DNA of 37,287 bases, taken from Isotricha intestinalis. Lineage: Eukaryota; Ciliophora; Litostomatea; Vestibuliferida; Isotrichidae. The first letter of the stretch is position 1; every line of letters begins with the position of its first letter. The position numbers were made by a program, and so were the translations under genes. The notes beneath the pieces were generated by a model. That model saw only the letters and a program-made list of their open reading frames with translations, was not told where the DNA came from and ran no database searches. The stretch is taken from positions 1-37,287 of the forward strand of contig JAJJLU010003699.1 in the NCBI GenBank assembly GCA_023807065.1, written 5' to 3'. Below, one piece after another: positions 20,005 to 30,701 of this stretch.

Positions 20005-21081
20005 TTAATTATTAATATTCTTTTTTTCTTCTTCCGTAATACTATTTTCTTTATTTAAAGGAATATTATTTTTATTGTCATTGTTATTAGAATTTATATT
20101 TACATTCTCTTTTTTATTTTCTTCATTTTCATTATTATTTTTATCAATTATTCCTTTATTATTATTATTTTCTTTTTCATCATTATTTATTAGATTCGAA
20201 TTATTTATTATCTGATTATTATTTTGTATTTCATTGTTTTTTTCTTCATATAAAATTCCTTTTGGTAAAGCTGGTAAATAAATTGGTTTATTATTTATAT
20301 ATTTATTTAAATTTTCTTCATTTTTATTATTAACATTATTTTTATTTATTGTTTCATTAATATCAATTTTTTCATCATTTTCATTTTTATTTAATTTATC
20401 TGTTTCACATAAATATGTTTCATTTTTTAATTTATTATTTGTATTATTATCTTTATCATTTTTATTAATATTATTTTTCCTTATTTCATAATTTTTTTCT
20501 TTTTTAATTTTTCCATAACTATCATCAGAACTTGAACAGAAATTTTTTCTTTTTTTTCTAATTAAACTATTATCTTTTTTATTTGAATTTTCATCATCAT
20601 CATCAAATGAAACTTCTTTATTATATTTCTTACTGATTTTTCTAATAATAAATTTTCTAAATTCTTCTAAAATTTTCATTTCTTCATGATTAAATAAATT
20701 TAAAGGAACTTGAGTATCTAAATCTTTATCTTTAAAAATTAAAACATCATTATTATCACTTTTTGAAATATCTCTTAAAATAATTTTACTTTGATAATCT
20801 GAATTTTTATTATTTAATTGTTCTGAATGAATTAAATCATTTAATTTATGTCTTTCATTTTTTTTTCTTTCAATTATTTCTTTTACTTTCAATAAATCTT
20901 GTTTTTGCTTTTTTAATAATTTCCTTTTTTGTTCAATTTTTTTTAATTTTTCACTTTCTAAAAAAAATGTTTTATATTCTTTATTATTATTTATATCTTC
21001 TGATAAAAATGAATCTTGTTCATAACTTTCTTCAGATTTTATTTCTGAATTACTACTTGAAGAGTTATTATTGTTTTTCAT
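20005..21081 (-). CDS. Asn/Lys-rich low-complexity protein with N-terminal coiled coil, 358 aa
   Basis: Residues 1-35 are Ser/Asn/Glu-rich. Residues about 40-90 form a strongly charged helix (KKIEQKRKLLKKQKQDLLK). A short conserved-looking helical element around residues 135-155 reads EEMKILEEFRKFIIRKISKK. The rest is runs of Asn, Lys, Asp and Glu with one hydrophobic island (KPIYLPALPKGILYEEK) near residue 270 that could be a linear binding motif. No domain is recognised. The composition is what AT-driven codon drift produces in disordered proteins. Its length, ATG start and lack of stops over 358 codons support a gene. It is collinear with the kinase gene upstream. Confidence 0.55.
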   Translation of the reverse strand: MKNNNNSSSSNSEIKSEESYEQDSFLSEDINNNKEYKTFFLESEKLKKIEQKRKLLKKQKQDLLKVKEIIERKKNERHKLNDLIHSEQLNNKNSDYQSKIILRDISKSDNNDVLIFKDKDLDTQVPLNLFNHEEMKILEEFRKFIIRKISKKYNKEVSFDDDDENSNKKDNSLIRKKRKNFCSSSDDSYGKIKKEKNYEIRKNNINKNDKDNNTNNKLKNETYLCETDKLNKNENDEKIDINETINKNNVNNKNEENLNKYINNKPIYLPALPKGILYEEKNNEIQNNNQIINNSNLINNDEKENNNNKGIIDKNNNENEENKKENVNINSNNNDNKNNIPLNKENSITEEEKKNINN

Positions 21082-21347
21082 TGTTTTGTTTATGTTATTT
21101 GTTGAATCAATTATTTAAATACTTCAATCATTATTATTATTTTTTTTAAAATTATCCTTATTTAATTATTAAATATTTTTTTCTTTTTTTCCAAACCAAA
21201 ATAAATTTTTAAAAAAATATTAAAATAAATATTATAAATTTTAATATATTATTAATCAAAAATTCTATTATAAAAAATAAGAATTAAAAAATTAACTTTA
21301 AATATTTAATTACATTATAAACAAATCTAAACAAGAAAAAAAATAAT

Positions 21348-24224
21348 TTATTCTAAATCATTAATATTATTACATAATAAAAAGAATGTAGCAGTAGCAT
21401 AATTGAATTCATTATTAGATAAAGATTTTTGAATATATTCTTTTTTATAACCCATTTCTTCTATACATTTAATAATATTTTCATCAATTATAAAACTACT
21501 TGAATTAGTTAAAGAAGAAATATTTTTTTGAGAATCTTGTTTTGAAAATTGTATAAATTTTTTATTTTCAGGAGCACTTTTAATATTTTTTCCATTATCA
21601 AATTTTATTTTATAATTATTATTATTTTTTTCTTCTTCTTTTTTTTCTTTATTTTTAGAAGAAGAATGATTAATTAAAATACCATGATCAATTTCACCAT
21701 TATTATTAAGTTCATATTGTCTATTTAAAACAATTACATTTTCACCAAATTTAATAACATTATTTTCAATTTCTAAATCATTACATAAACAAGCAGATTT
21801 GTCATTACAATTTTCATCAATAATAGATGAACTAAAAGGAGCTAAAATATTACTTTTAGTATTAATATTTTTATTTTCCTTATCATTTAAAGTAAATAAA
21901 TTCTTCATAGTAAAATTTTCAATAATATCATCTTTATTACAATTTCTATAATCTAAATTTTCTTTACTTAAAAGAACATATTCAGCTTTAGTAAAAAATG
22001 AATTTTTATTATTCCCATTAATAAAAATATGATTAAGATGATTATTAAAATTAATATCTTCATCACAACTAAGAATCCAAGGATGAGTTAAAATATCATT
22101 AATTCCAATTCTTTTACTAGGATCAACTTCTAATAATTTACAAATGAGATTTTTAGCATCATTAGAAATATCTTTAATCTCATTATAAAATCCGGATTTA
22201 ATTTTATTATGTAAATCATTAATATTATTAGCTTTAAAAGGGACAGTTCCAGATAACATTGCATATAAAACAACACCAGAAGACCAAATATCAACAGGTG
22301 GTCCTTCATAACCTTCATTATTTAATATTTCTGGTGCTATATATGCTGGAGTTCCACATTGATCCATAAATTTCTCATTATTTTGATAATTTTTTCCTAC
22401 TCCAAAATCACATATTTTTATATTGTTATTTAAATCAATTAATATATTATCTAATTTTATATCTCTGTGAATTATTCCCTTTGAATGAATATATTTTAAT
22501 GATGTTATTAATTGTTTAAATATTATTTTTGATGTTTTCTCATTTAGTTTTGTCCTTTTTTTCACAAATGATAATAAATCACCTCCATTTATATGTTCCA
22601 TTATAATTAATATATAATTTGATGTTTCTAATGTTTCTAATATTCTTACTATTGAATTGTGATTTAAACTTTTCATTAAATTTATTTCATGATATATTTT
22701 TTGTTTAGATTTTTCATCTTTTAATTTATTTTTATTAAATGATTTTATTGCAACTATTCTTCCACTTAAAATATGAAGACCTAAATTTACTTTTCCAAAA
22801 GCTCCTCTTCCTATTAATCTACCAAATAAATAAAATGATATTTTTGTTTCAGGATATTCTTTATAATTATTATAATATTCTTTTATATAATTTGATAAAT
22901 TATTTGATAATTGCTTATAATATTTTCCTTCTTTTATTAATATTTTCTTTTCTTCCTCTTTTATCTCATATTTTTCTATTAATTTTTCATCTTTTAAAAA
23001 TAAACTCTTTGTTAATTGTTTTTTTTCATTTTCTATTTTTTCAAAATTAATAATTTTTTTTTCTAAATCAATATTAAATATTGTTTTTGTTTTTTTATTT
23101 GTATTACTTGAACCAAGAATTTTAGGTTCAATTATTATTTTTTTTTTATTTGAATTTTTTGTAGTATTAGGTAAAATTCCATTAAAATTATTATTTTGAA
23201 TATTTAAATTATCACTTAAATAAATATCTTGAATTTTAGAAATAGAAGCTTTATGAGAATTTGTTTTACTAATTGTTGAAGTATTTGAAACAACAAATAA
23301 TTTTTTATTTTTATTTTCTTCTATTTTTTCTTTATTTTTTTTATTTTGAGATGTCATTAAAATATGTTTTATATATAATTTATTGTCTCTATTTAAAATA
23401 TTCAATATTTTATTATGAATCTTTTTTTTTCCTGTTGAACTAAATTCTTTTTTATTTGAATTTTTAGGAGAAATTGATTGTTCTTTTGAATTAAAAGAAA
23501 TAGGAAGAATATTATTATTATATAAATATTTATCATTACTATTATTTAATTTAAATTTTATCATATTTTGATTAATGAATTCATCATTATCATTATTATT
23601 ACCTAATAATTGTTTCAAAGTTAAATTTTTAGAATTTACATTTGATAAAATAGAATTTTTTCTTTCTTGAAAAAATTGATTGATTTTATTTTTTTTATCA
23701 TTAGAAGTTTTTCTTGAATTTTTAAAAGTAATAGGAGTAGTTTGACTAAATTTTTGTTTGTTATTTTCAAAATATTCACTTTCATAATAATTATAATTAT
23801 TATTTCTTTTATCAACTAAATAATTTCCACTTTTATGATTAAAATTATTATTATATATTTTATCATTTTTTTTTATTATTGAATTCTGAGAAATTAAAGA
23901 AGAAGTTAAAGTTAATGGATTTGAATTAATGTTATTTAAATTTTGATTAATAAAAACTTCAGATGAAAAATATTCTTTTTTTTTTATTTTTTCTTCTAAT
24001 TTTGGAGAACTTATTATATTATATATATAACTTGCTTTTTGATAATTTACATTTGTTGGAAAAATATTTATTTTATGATTTTTTATTGTATTTATTTCTT
24101 CATTATTTATCAAATTTTGTTTATTATTTGCACTTAAATTATGAAAAGGATTATTTATATCAATATAATCTCTTTTTTTTATTGTTAATGATTTTATTTT
24201 TTTTCTTAAAATCTTTTGTTTCAT
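21348..24224 (-). CDS. Ser/Thr protein kinase, AMPK/MARK-like CAMK group, with C-terminal UBA-like domain (958 aa)
   Basis: A disordered Asn/Lys-rich N-terminus (1-460) is followed by a full kinase domain at about 465-715. It has glycine loop GRGAFGKV, VAIK lysine, HRDIKLDN catalytic loop, DFGVGK, CGTPAYIAPE at the end of the activation segment, and DIWSSGVVLY. A C-terminal element at about 918-955 reads CIEEMGYKKEYIQKSLSNN, then NYATATFFLL, the fold pattern of a UBA domain as in AMPK-related kinases, although there it follows the kinase directly and here about 200 disordered residues intervene. The activation loop reads FMDQCGTP: Asp occupies the place where AMPK-type kinases have the LKB1-phosphorylated Thr. 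The kinase should therefore be active without that phosphorylation, or be regulated otherwise. Substrates are unknown. Confidence 0.85.
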   Translation of the reverse strand: MKQKILRKKIKSLTIKKRDYIDINNPFHNLSANNKQNLINNEEINTIKNHKINIFPTNVNYQKASYIYNIISSPKLEEKIKKKEYFSSEVFINQNLNNINSNPLTLTSSLISQNSIIKKNDKIYNNNFNHKSGNYLVDKRNNNYNYYESEYFENNKQKFSQTTPITFKNSRKTSNDKKNKINQFFQERKNSILSNVNSKNLTLKQLLGNNNDNDEFINQNMIKFKLNNSNDKYLYNNNILPISFNSKEQSISPKNSNKKEFSSTGKKKIHNKILNILNRDNKLYIKHILMTSQNKKNKEKIEENKNKKLFVVSNTSTISKTNSHKASISKIQDIYLSDNLNIQNNNFNGILPNTTKNSNKKKIIIEPKILGSSNTNKKTKTIFNIDLEKKIINFEKIENEKKQLTKSLFLKDEKLIEKYEIKEEEKKILIKEGKYYKQLSNNLSNYIKEYYNNYKEYPETKISFYLFGRLIGRGAFGKVNLGLHILSGRIVAIKSFNKNKLKDEKSKQKIYHEINLMKSLNHNSIVRILETLETSNYILIIMEHINGGDLLSFVKKRTKLNEKTSKIIFKQLITSLKYIHSKGIIHRDIKLDNILIDLNNNIKICDFGVGKNYQNNEKFMDQCGTPAYIAPEILNNEGYEGPPVDIWSSGVVLYAMLSGTVPFKANNINDLHNKIKSGFYNEIKDISNDAKNLICKLLEVDPSKRIGINDILTHPWILSCDEDINFNNHLNHIFINGNNKNSFFTKAEYVLLSKENLDYRNCNKDDIIENFTMKNLFTLNDKENKNINTKSNILAPFSSSIIDENCNDKSACLCNDLEIENNVIKFGENVIVLNRQYELNNNGEIDHGILINHSSSKNKEKKEEEKNNNNYKIKFDNGKNIKSAPENKKFIQFSKQDSQKNISSLTNSSSFIIDENIIKCIEEMGYKKEYIQKSLSNNEFNYATATFFLLCNNINDLE

Positions 24225-24688
24225 TTCAAATTTTTTCTTAAATTATTAGTTAATTTATATTGTATGTAAAATCTAATTAATATTCTTTTTTAATTTTTAA
24301 TGTATAATTAATATTTATAAATAAAATTATGACAAAAAAAATTCGAATAATTTCAATTGAATCATTAATAAATATATCATTCGATAAGTTTATATTTTTA
24401 TCTTTTATAAACTTAAATTGATGAAAAAACAGAAAATCTTTTTCTAAATGATTCCTAATATTTTGGAAAGAAAAACAATTTATTTTTTTATTGGGAAAAG
24501 TAAAAAACAATAATCTATTATAAATAAAAATTTAAAATAGGTATTAACTAAGAAATAAAATAATCTATACACATATAATATATATTTAAAAAATTAATTG
24601 TAAGAAATACAAAAAAAAATATAAAAAAACAAATAAATAAAAAAAAATAAAATCAATATTTCAAATTCCCAAAAATATAAATAAAAAT
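24225..24688. other. Gene-free interval between kinase and eL37 genes
   Basis: This is a 464-base AT-rich interval. A 77-codon minus-strand frame (24510-24277) opens only from a TTG, contains no recognisable motif and is preceded by no plausible exon, so I do not call it. The interval should contain the eL37 3' UTR and the kinase promoter. Confidence 0.5.
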
Positions 24689-25027
24689 TTAATGTAATTT
24701 CCTTCTAGGAATATTTGCTCTTTTTAATTCTTTCTTAGCATCACCTTTATCATCTTTTCCAATAGCTTTTAAAAAGATATTTTCTTCTCTAAAATGATTT
24801 CTAAATTTTCTAGGAATATTTTTTAAATATTTCATTCTTCCAGTTCCTTGTCCTCTTCTTGCTCTAACTTTACAATTAACTCCATCATAATGTCTCATTT
24901 TCTTTCTTGGAAATCCACATGAACCACAAACTTTATTTTGTCTATGAAAAGCTCTTCTTCCACATCTTCTACAAAATGTATGTGTCTTTACATGTCTTGG
25001 TCCTTGTGATGTTGTTCCTTTTGTCAT
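24689..25027 (-). CDS. RPL37: 60S ribosomal protein eL37
   Basis: The protein is 112 aa. The start MTKGTTSQGPRHVKTHTFCR is nearly invariant in eL37. A zinc finger of two CxxC pairs follows (CRRC at 19-22 and CGSC at 34-37), and then RRGQGTGRMKYLKNIPRKFR, the rRNA-contacting segment. It binds 5.8S/25S rRNA in the large subunit. The C-terminal tail (KAIGKDDKGDAKKELKRAN...) is somewhat longer than in yeast or human proteins (about 90-100 aa). Codon choice is more restricted than in neighbouring genes, as expected for a highly expressed gene. An A-tract precedes the ATG. No intron is visible. Confidence 0.97.
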   Translation of the reverse strand: MTKGTTSQGPRHVKTHTFCRRCGRRAFHRQNKVCGSCGFPRKKMRHYDGVNCKVRARRGQGTGRMKYLKNIPRKFRNHFREENIFLKAIGKDDKGDAKKELKRANIPRRKLH

Positions 25028-25315
25028 TTTTTTCTATTAGATATAATCTCAATTAATTTTTTTTATTATTTAATTTTATTTTTTATTTTTTTTCATTAAA
25101 TTATATTTTTTTAATTTAAATATGTTAAAAACAATAAAATATTATTTTTTTATTTTCTTTTTAATAAAAATTTAAGTGATTTTTTAATAAGATAGATATA
25201 AAAATAGAAAATATTTATTTATAAAATAAAAATATATATAAATTAATATAATTGGTTTTTTTTGGTTAAATATAAAAAAATATTTAAGCAATTTTTATAA
25301 TCATTTAATCTTTAT

Positions 25316-25795
25316 TTAAATATTTTCTTGAATTAATTTTTCATTTTCATCATTATAATCATCAATAATTTCATTTTTTACTTCATAATTATGATTATTA
25401 ATAACACCTTCTTCTAAAATTTTATCTCTTTCAATTCCAGAAAATTTTTTAAATTCATCTAAAATTTCACTTTTAATTTTACAATGAATTTGAGTTAATA
25501 ATAATAATTTTGTAACTTTACTTAAATATTTTTTTTCTAACAATTCAATTTCATTATCAATTATTTTTATTTCTTCATATAATTTTTTTTTTTCTAATTC
25601 ATTTTTATTTTCATTTTCATCAAAGAAACTTTCTTCTAATTTAAAGTTTAGATCCCATTTTCCTTTATCACATAAAAAATCCAAATTATATATTGGATTT
25701 AAATTTAAATTTATATTCATATTTTCTAAACTTCTTAAATTTCTTAATAATCTTTTCCCATCTGTTGCTTCTATTTTTTGACCACAACATGACAT
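25316..25795 (-). CDS. Hypothetical small coiled-coil protein, 159 aa
   Basis: The family is not recognised. It begins MSCCGQKIEATDGKRLLRN, where vicinal Cys might be acylated or bind metal, and continues with a short NLNLNPIYNLDFL segment. A central helix (residues about 65-115, ELEKKKLYEEIKIIDNEIEL) carries hydrophobic heptads, and an acidic tail ends it. There is no signal peptide or membrane span. The ATG follows an A-run on the coding strand, like other starts here. It lies between eL37 and the PIP kinase, all on the same strand, with about 200-290 bases on either side. Confidence 0.55.
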   Translation of the reverse strand: MSCCGQKIEATDGKRLLRNLRSLENMNINLNLNPIYNLDFLCDKGKWDLNFKLEESFFDENENKNELEKKKLYEEIKIIDNEIELLEKKYLSKVTKLLLLTQIHCKIKSEILDEFKKFSGIERDKILEEGVINNHNYEVKNEIIDDYNDENEKLIQENI

Positions 25796-25996
25796 TTTTT
25801 TTTATTTTTTTTGTAAGAAAAATTTTATTCATTTGATTTAAATATATTCACAATCGTAAATTATCATCAATTGTATTTTATGTAAATGATAATGAAACAT
25901 TTCTAAAAATTTTTAAAACAATTGATGTTTATATTTTATTTATATTTAAAAATAATGTTAAAATAATAAATTAAATTGATTTTATACTAAAATATA

Positions 25997-28909
25997 CTAT
26001 TCAAGACCTTTTCTTTCACTTATTCCAAGACTAATTCCAGAATTATTATTATTATTTAAACTAACAAATTTAGTTTTCATATATTCAACAAATCTTTCTT
26101 GATAATTTGAAGGAGGAACACAACTCATAGTATTAGAACAATATCTAATTTTTTTAAAAAAATACTCTAAACTTTTTTTACAATTATAATTTGTTAATAT
26201 ATCTATTATTCCTATATAATATATTTCTTCATTATTTTCACTTTTAATTCCTCCATCTAAAAGAATATTTGGATTATTATTTTTATTCTTTTCATCTTCA
26301 TTAATTAACATAATTTCATTTTCTTCTTCTAATAATTTATCTTCTTTTTTTTTACTTGTTGAAATTTCTTCTAACTCAATTTCTCCATTTTTTTCTTCTT
26401 TTAAAGGAATAAAATTTAATCTATGAATACCAACTAATAAAGAATAATCATTAAAATTACAATTTCTTAAGAAAATACTATCTTCTTGTAATTGATTGAT
26501 AATATTATTTCTTAAATTATTTTCAATATAAAATAACTTTTTAAATTTATCTAAATCACAATCTTTTAAAGCATAAGAATATTTACCATAAATATTATTA
26601 ATATCTTCATTATTATTTTCATCTAAAACTCTTCTTCCAACTTTACTTCCTTTAATATCAAAAGTAACATGAATATTATTATGAGTAGCAAAAATATTAA
26701 CCATAATAATAAAATAAACGAAATTTTTTTCTTTTTTAACTTTTCTAATTAATTTATAACATCCGAAAAATTTAGGTAAGAATGAATTTTTAAATTTCAT
26801 TAAGTGATTATAATATAAAGGAAGAATATTTTTTAGAGTTTTATATTCATTTTTGGAAATTGTTTTTAAAATAAATTTCCCATCTCTAGTATAATAAAAA
26901 AGAGCACCACTTCTTCCAGTAGAAAATAATTCTTCAATACTTGTTGAAGAACTAATAATCATTTCAGTAATAAAGTCTTGTGGTGAAATACTTTGAATAA
27001 ATCTTTGTTTATCAAAACCATAAAATTTTCTTATGCCATTAAATATTATTCCTGCATATTCTTTAAGTAAAAAACTTTCTTGTTTTTCTTTTGATAAGTT
27101 TATTGTTTGAATTGAATACGTTAAACTTGTTAAATATTGATTTATATCATATATTTGATTAATATTTGGTGTTGATTCTACTGCTATTTGAATCCCCATT
27201 ATTGTATTTAATAATATTTTAAAAGAATAATCTGTTGTTTTTAATTTGTTTTTTGGAATATTTGCAGGTAATTCTTTTTCTTTTTTTTTTATTTTTGATT
27301 TTTTTTCCAGTTTTATTCTTTCTATTTCTTTTAATTTATTTTTTAAATAATGCTTTTCTATCCATGAATATGATTCATCTATATTAAATATTGATTTTGA
27401 TATTTTCTTACAAAAAAATTCAATACATTTAAATATGTTTTTATATGTTTTATCTCTTTTCTTTTCTTCTTTATTATTTTTTATTAAATTATTATCACCA
27501 TTATGGATTAAATCATTTGTTTTTTTATTTATTCCATTTTCTTTTTCTTTTGATAAAGTGCGATTGATTGTTTTAATAAATTTATTTTCTTGATTTCCTT
27601 TATTTAAAGCCTGTATATTTGCAATTAAATCAGAATAATCATCATCTTCTATAATTTCATCATCACTATCACTTGATTTTTTTTCTTCAATTATAATTTT
27701 ATCATCTTCTTCATTTAATATATTATTTTTTGATAACTTTGATTTTTTACTCACTATTGTTTTTTTGTCATTTGTGTTAGTATATTGACAATTATATGAT
27801 ATTTCATCTTCTTCTAAATCTGGAGGTTCAATATTATCATCATAATTATCATCATTTATTTTTTTTTTTAAATTTTCAAAAAATAAATTTATTCCATCTT
27901 TATGATTTAAAATACTTAAATTTGAAGCTCTAATGTCATTTATTTTATTTGTATTAATTAAATCATCTTTTTTTTCTGATTCTTCACTTTCTGATTCATT
28001 ATCACTTAAATCACTTTCTATTCCATTTTCTGATAAATTATCAAATAAATTTCTTAAGGAAAATTGATTAAATTTTGCATATTTTAAAAATTCTTTATCA
28101 TATTTTTTTATTTCTTTTTGCATATTATTTATTATATTTCTCACATTTTTTAATAAATAATTTGGATTAAAATTTTTATATCCATTTCCATTTTTAATTT
28201 CTTGCTCAATTGTATTAAACATATCAACATGAAAATTATATAAAACTTTAATTAATTTTTTAATATATTGATGAATTACTAAAATAAATTCATTACTATC
28301 ATTTTTAAAATAATCAATCCAAGATAAAATTTCAGGTTTATCATTATAAATAGTATTAAAATCTTCATAAGTAAAATAATCTCTATTATTAGATATTTTA
28401 TTAAATAAAATAGAAATATCTTCATCATCAAATAAATCACTTTTTAAACCAGGATTAACTTTTTTAACAGCTCCAATAATTAATTCAATATATTTTTTAA
28501 AATCTTTTAATTTTATAATCCCAGTATTAGAGAAATCCATTAATTTACATGTAACTTTACATCTTTCAACTTTATTTCCATAATGATAAACATCAATATA
28601 CTTTAAATATTCTGATAAAGTAATATAATCTTTATGAGAAGAAAACACTTCAAATATTCTATTTGCAAAATTATCTGCAATGTCTGTCCCAAACACCCCC
28701 AATAATTGAGGAAAATTTTCAAATATTACATTTCCATTTGAAATATTGGAAAAATCATAAAAACTAAAATTTTTTTATTTTTTTACTACTTACAGATTTG
28801 TATAATATAATTTTTCCTTTTGAGATAATCTTAATCTTAACAGATTTTGATTTTGGATTAATTCTGATATTTTATTTCTTTTATTATTTAATCCTCCACA
28901 GACAAACAT
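25997..28909 (-). CDS. Phosphatidylinositol phosphate kinase (type I-like) with N-terminal EF-hand-like region, 960 aa, two exons
   Basis: Exons are 28909-28794 and 28763-25997. The uninterrupted frame begins only at a TTG inside QLLGVFGTDIADNF, but reading through a 30-nt intron gives an ATG start (MFVCGGLNNKRNK). Residues about 30-210 resemble an EF-hand/NCS-like calcium-sensor region with degenerate loops (DFSNTGIIKLKD), as known for apicomplexan PIP kinases. A long acidic linker follows. The PIPK domain (about 546-945) has GRSGALFYYTRDGKFILKT, the DIKGS motif, NDYSLLVGIH and the catalytic IID in YIGIIDIL, then an activation loop ending SNYQERFVEY. Glu in YQERF matches type I PI4P 5-kinases rather than type II. 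Expected product: PI(4,5)P2 at membranes, possibly under calcium control. Confidence 0.9.
28764..28793 (-). other. 30-nt spliceosomal intron
   Basis: On the minus strand it begins GTAAGTAG and ends AAATTTTAG. It lies in phase 2 in codon 39 of the PIP kinase gene and contains in-frame stops. Its removal links a 116-nt first exon to the conserved FYDFSNISNGNVIFENF stretch ahead of the former TTG start. Confidence 0.85.
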
Positions 28910-29069
28910 TTATAATTTTTTTTTTATTTTTTTCGACTTTATCATTTTTTTCTAATTATTATATAATTAGAAAATTAAATAAAATTTTAGAATAATATTT
29001 GGAAAAAACATTTCAATTCAAAACATTATATTTTTTAACATTTAAATAAAATTATTAAAAAACTGCTAA
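28910..29069. promoter_or_regulatory. 160-bp shared upstream region of two divergent genes
   Basis: The start codons of the PIP kinase (28909, minus) and the two-span membrane protein (29070, plus) are only 160 bases apart, so both promoters must lie here or overlap coding sequence. It is T-rich on the plus strand near the PIP kinase and A-rich near 29050. No specific motif can be singled out. Confidence 0.45.
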
Positions 29070-30608
29070 ATGAATTTCATTAAAAACATTGATTATTTAT
29101 CATACAAAGCTCATTTTACTTTTAATGAAAAAGGAGATAAAAGATATAAAACATTAATAGGAGGAACATTAAGTTTAATATCAATAATAATATCATTTTC
29201 ATTTATATGTTATTTTTTCTATAGATTTATGGGAAAACAAGATGCATCTGTAATTTATTCGGTAGAAAGAGATTCTAAAATAAATATAACTTATTCTCAT
29301 AAACTTCCTTTTATGTTTCGATTAAGTGATACTTATTCTATTCCTTTAACTACATATAATTTATATAATATTACATTATTAGTTTGGTATAGTTATATTG
29401 ATTCAAAAACCAAAGAATTAATTCAAAAATATGATAATGTTATTGTTGAAAAATGTGATATAAATAAACATTTTGGAGAATATAAAAAATTTTTTACACA
29501 ATTTTCAGATATTAATACTTATTTTTGTCCTAAAGAAAGATTAAATAATCAAACTTTATATGGTATTTATGGTGAAGAAACAGAATATATTTATTATGTA
29601 TTTTATTTTTCTAAATGTATTAATAATTCTACTAATTTCTGTTTAAAAAATGAGGATATGGATTATTTATTATCAGCCACTTTTTTAGATATTAAATATA
29701 TGTCTTATTCTGTTAATTCAATTAAATCTAAAAATACTAATACAATTAGTGTTATTAGTGATAGATATATTGTTTCAAATACTGTTTATAAAAGAATTTG
29801 GTTATATTTTAATAAAATAAAATATATTACTGATAATGGCTTTTTTTTTCCTTCTTATAAAAAAGAATATTTTCATCAATTTGATCATTTAAGAATTGAT
29901 GTTGATTTAAGAAATACTACTTCAAATATTATTCCTGAATCTTTTCTAACTATTATTATATTAAATAATGGAAATTTGTGTACTTACAAAAAAAATTATT
30001 TAAAAATTCAAGATTATTTAGCTACAATAGGAGGAATTGTAAAAGCTTTACTTTTTATTTGTCAATATTTAAATTATTTTAATGCAACTAATTCATATTA
30101 TTATAAATTAATAAAAGATTTTTTTATTGAAAATCATATTCATCCAAAAAATTTTAGTATTAGTGATAATAATACAAATAGGAATTTAGATAAATCTGAT
30201 GGTTTTATATTTAAAACTCTAACTTTTCATAATAAATCAAATTTTAATCAATTTAAACTAGAAAATATTAATAAATCAAGATCTTTAGTTTTTGAAACTT
30301 TAAAGCAAAAAGATATTTTTGATTCTAAAATTAGAACCACATTTTTTCCTTTAATTTTGTGTACAAAAAGTAAACAAGATAAAAAAGAAATGATATGGTA
30401 TATATCTAATATTAATAAAAGATTAAATATAATAAACATCTTAAATACACTTGAGCAAATAAATAAAATATCAAATGAATTATTAGTTACACAAATAAAT
30501 AATAAAGATAATTATATATCATCTTTAAATGCTAATTATAAAACAAATATTAGAAATAATTTTTTAAAAGAGAAAGAAATAATACCAAGTAAATTTAAAA
30601 AAATTTGA
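29070..30608 (+). CDS. Two-membrane-span protein of a ciliate-like family, 512 aa
   Basis: The N-terminal HFTFNEKGDKRYKTLIGG leads into a membrane span at about residues 31-54 (SLISIIISFSFICYFF). A luminal or extracellular domain of about 260 residues follows, with several N-glycosylation sequons (NITYS, NNQTLY, NNSTNF, NTTSN) and paired Cys. A second span at about 320-342 sits after the signature KIQDYLATIGGIVKALLFI, and the cytoplasmic tail is about 170 residues. The K..DyLa.iGG motif before the second span is, to my knowledge, characteristic of a large family of uncharacterised ciliate membrane proteins. Function is unknown. It ends on TGA, the only intact gene in the window that does. It is head-to-head with the PIP kinase. 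Confidence 0.75.
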   Translation: MNFIKNIDYLSYKAHFTFNEKGDKRYKTLIGGTLSLISIIISFSFICYFFYRFMGKQDASVIYSVERDSKINITYSHKLPFMFRLSDTYSIPLTTYNLYNITLLVWYSYIDSKTKELIQKYDNVIVEKCDINKHFGEYKKFFTQFSDINTYFCPKERLNNQTLYGIYGEETEYIYYVFYFSKCINNSTNFCLKNEDMDYLLSATFLDIKYMSYSVNSIKSKNTNTISVISDRYIVSNTVYKRIWLYFNKIKYITDNGFFFPSYKKEYFHQFDHLRIDVDLRNTTSNIIPESFLTIIILNNGNLCTYKKNYLKIQDYLATIGGIVKALLFICQYLNYFNATNSYYYKLIKDFFIENHIHPKNFSISDNNTNRNLDKSDGFIFKTLTFHNKSNFNQFKLENINKSRSLVFETLKQKDIFDSKIRTTFFPLILCTKSKQDKKEMIWYISNINKRLNIINILNTLEQINKISNELLVTQINNKDNYISSLNANYKTNIRNNFLKEKEIIPSKFKKI

Positions 30609-30701
30609 ATTAATCAATAAAAATAAAACGGAATAATTGTTAATTAAATATATTAAAGAAATAAAATAAAATATAAATATAATATAATTAAATTGATTAA
30701 A

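Noticed and set aside
24277..24510. 77-codon minus-strand frame upstream of the kinase
   Set aside because: It has no ATG (TTG only), no homology that I recognise and no intron that would join it to another exon.
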